A stretch of 6,857 nucleotides of DNA from Acidobacteriaceae bacterium (lineage in GTDB: Bacteria > Acidobacteriota > Terriglobia > Terriglobales > Acidobacteriaceae): positions 1-6,857 of the forward strand of contig JASHUF010000013.1 in NCBI GenBank assembly GCA_030040175.1, written 5' to 3'. Positions 6,383-6,857 of this stretch are shown piece by piece (the first letter of the stretch is position 1; every line of letters begins with the position of its first letter). The notes beneath the pieces were generated by a model, which was not told the origin of the DNA, searched no databases, and saw only the letters and a program-made list of their open reading frames with translations. A program made the position numbers and the translations under genes.

Positions 6383-6410
6383 CGTGCTGATAACTGAAAG
6401 CTGAGAGCTG
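6383..6410 (-). repeat. Heptanucleotide tandem array after the tolC-like gene (right arm)
   Basis: Read on the minus strand from 6410, the units are CAGCTCT, CAGCTTT, CAGTTAT and CAGCACG. They begin 4 nt after the TAG of the efflux gene. The array faces the one at 6293-6320 across 62 bp of unrelated sequence. A bidirectional transcript end could fold into a long stem through the perfect 12-bp arms GCAGCTCTCAGC (6292-6303) and GCTGAGAGCTGC (6400-6411), but no T-tract is present. Confidence 0.75.
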
Positions 6411-6414
6411 CGGC

Positions 6415-6857
6415 CTACTGCTGCAGCTTGTAATCCGCGCTGGCGGTTTTTGCGCTCGCCTGCGCCGGCGTAGGCAACTGGCTTAAGTCCCATCCGCCGC
6501 CGAGAGCCTGCACCAGTTCCACCGCCGAAGTCATCTCGTTCACCTGCAGGCTGTTCAGCGTCTCCTGGTTGGTGAGTAGCGTGGTCTGCGCCACCACCAC
6601 ATCGACGTAGGGATCGACGCCCGTGTTGTAGCGGACCATTTCCAAATTGAGGTAATCCTGCGCATCCTTCACCGCCTGCTGCTGGCGAATGATCTGTTGT
6701 GAATAAATGCGCGTGGCCGCGAGCTGGTCCTCGACCTGCTGGAAGGCGGTGAGCACCGACTGCCGGTAGGTGGCGAGATCGGCGTTGTACTGAGCCTGGT
6801 ACTGGTGAAGCTCGGCGCGATACAGAAAGCCGTTGAAGATGACCTGCGAAACCGACG
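6415..6857 (-). CDS. TolC-family outer-membrane efflux protein (C-terminal part, runs off the right edge)
   Basis: The last 147 residues of an outer-membrane factor are visible; the frame is open to the right edge, so the start lies outside. The segment FNGFLYRAELHQYQAQYNAD, then YRQSVLTAFQQVEDQLAATR, is the typical helical hairpin of the second OEP repeat. It is followed by YLNLEMVRYNTGVDPYVDVV and AQTTLLTNQETLNSLQVNEM, also characteristic, and then a conserved end (VELVQALGGGWD). These trimeric channels span the outer membrane and periplasm and work with RND or ABC pumps and a membrane-fusion protein. Those partners would be expected upstream, to the right of the window. The tail after GGGWD is short and Ala/Gln-rich. 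The family is clear; the exported substrate cannot be told. Confidence 0.9.
   Translation of the reverse strand, partial: SVSQVIFNGFLYRAELHQYQAQYNADLATYRQSVLTAFQQVEDQLAATRIYSQQIIRQQQAVKDAQDYLNLEMVRYNTGVDPYVDVVVAQTTLLTNQETLNSLQVNEMTSAVELVQALGGGWDLSQLPTPAQASAKTASADYKLQQ

Noticed and set aside
6293..6410. CRISPR array
   Set aside because: The units are 7 bp, contiguous and degenerate, with no spacers.

Overview
The window is GC-rich (roughly 65%) chromosomal DNA. Its gene content and style suggest an Acidobacteriota genome (Terriglobia-like): an ECF sigma factor with a tiny zinc-binding anti-sigma factor, a secreted carboxypeptidase-regulatory-like protein, a DUF1800 protein, and a large TPR-type Slt transglycosylase. 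This placement is inferred from protein style; there is no rRNA or other phylogenetic marker here. I see no tRNA, rRNA, CRISPR array or intact mobile element.

Layout. The left half is a leftward (minus-strand) cluster in the order of transcription: ECF sigma factor (2730-2062), zinc-binding anti-sigma factor (2058-1822, 3 nt after the sigma stop), a secreted Ala/Pro/Ser/Gln-rich protein with a split carboxypeptidase-regulatory-like beta-sandwich (1631-600), and the N-terminal part of a secreted DUF1800 protein (507 to the left edge). A 526-bp non-coding divergent region (2731-3256) carries a candidate sigma-70-type promoter for the sigma gene and a 12-bp hairpin. To its right, on the plus strand, lie a Slt70-like soluble lytic transglycosylase (3257-5734) and, after 292 bp, an 87-residue cysteine-rich zinc-ribbon-like protein (6027-6290). 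The right edge holds the C-terminal part of a TolC-family outer-membrane efflux protein on the minus strand (6857-6415), convergent with the small protein.

How they may work together. The sigma/anti-sigma pair is a standard signal-responsive switch. The two secreted proteins downstream are candidates for its regulon because of shared direction, but the 190-bp and 92-bp gaps mean co-transcription is not proven. Most of the remaining products act in the envelope: murein turnover (Slt) and efflux (TolC).

The most unusual signal is in non-coding DNA. Three degenerate tandem arrays of a 7-bp unit (sense-strand consensus about CMGCTYT, M = A/C) each begin only 2-4 nt after a stop codon: those of the anti-sigma gene, the zinc-ribbon gene and the tolC gene. 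All three are in the same orientation relative to the gene they follow, and each starts with CAGCTCT or CCGCTCT. At the convergent zinc-ribbon/tolC junction the two arrays therefore face each other as an imperfect inverted repeat.
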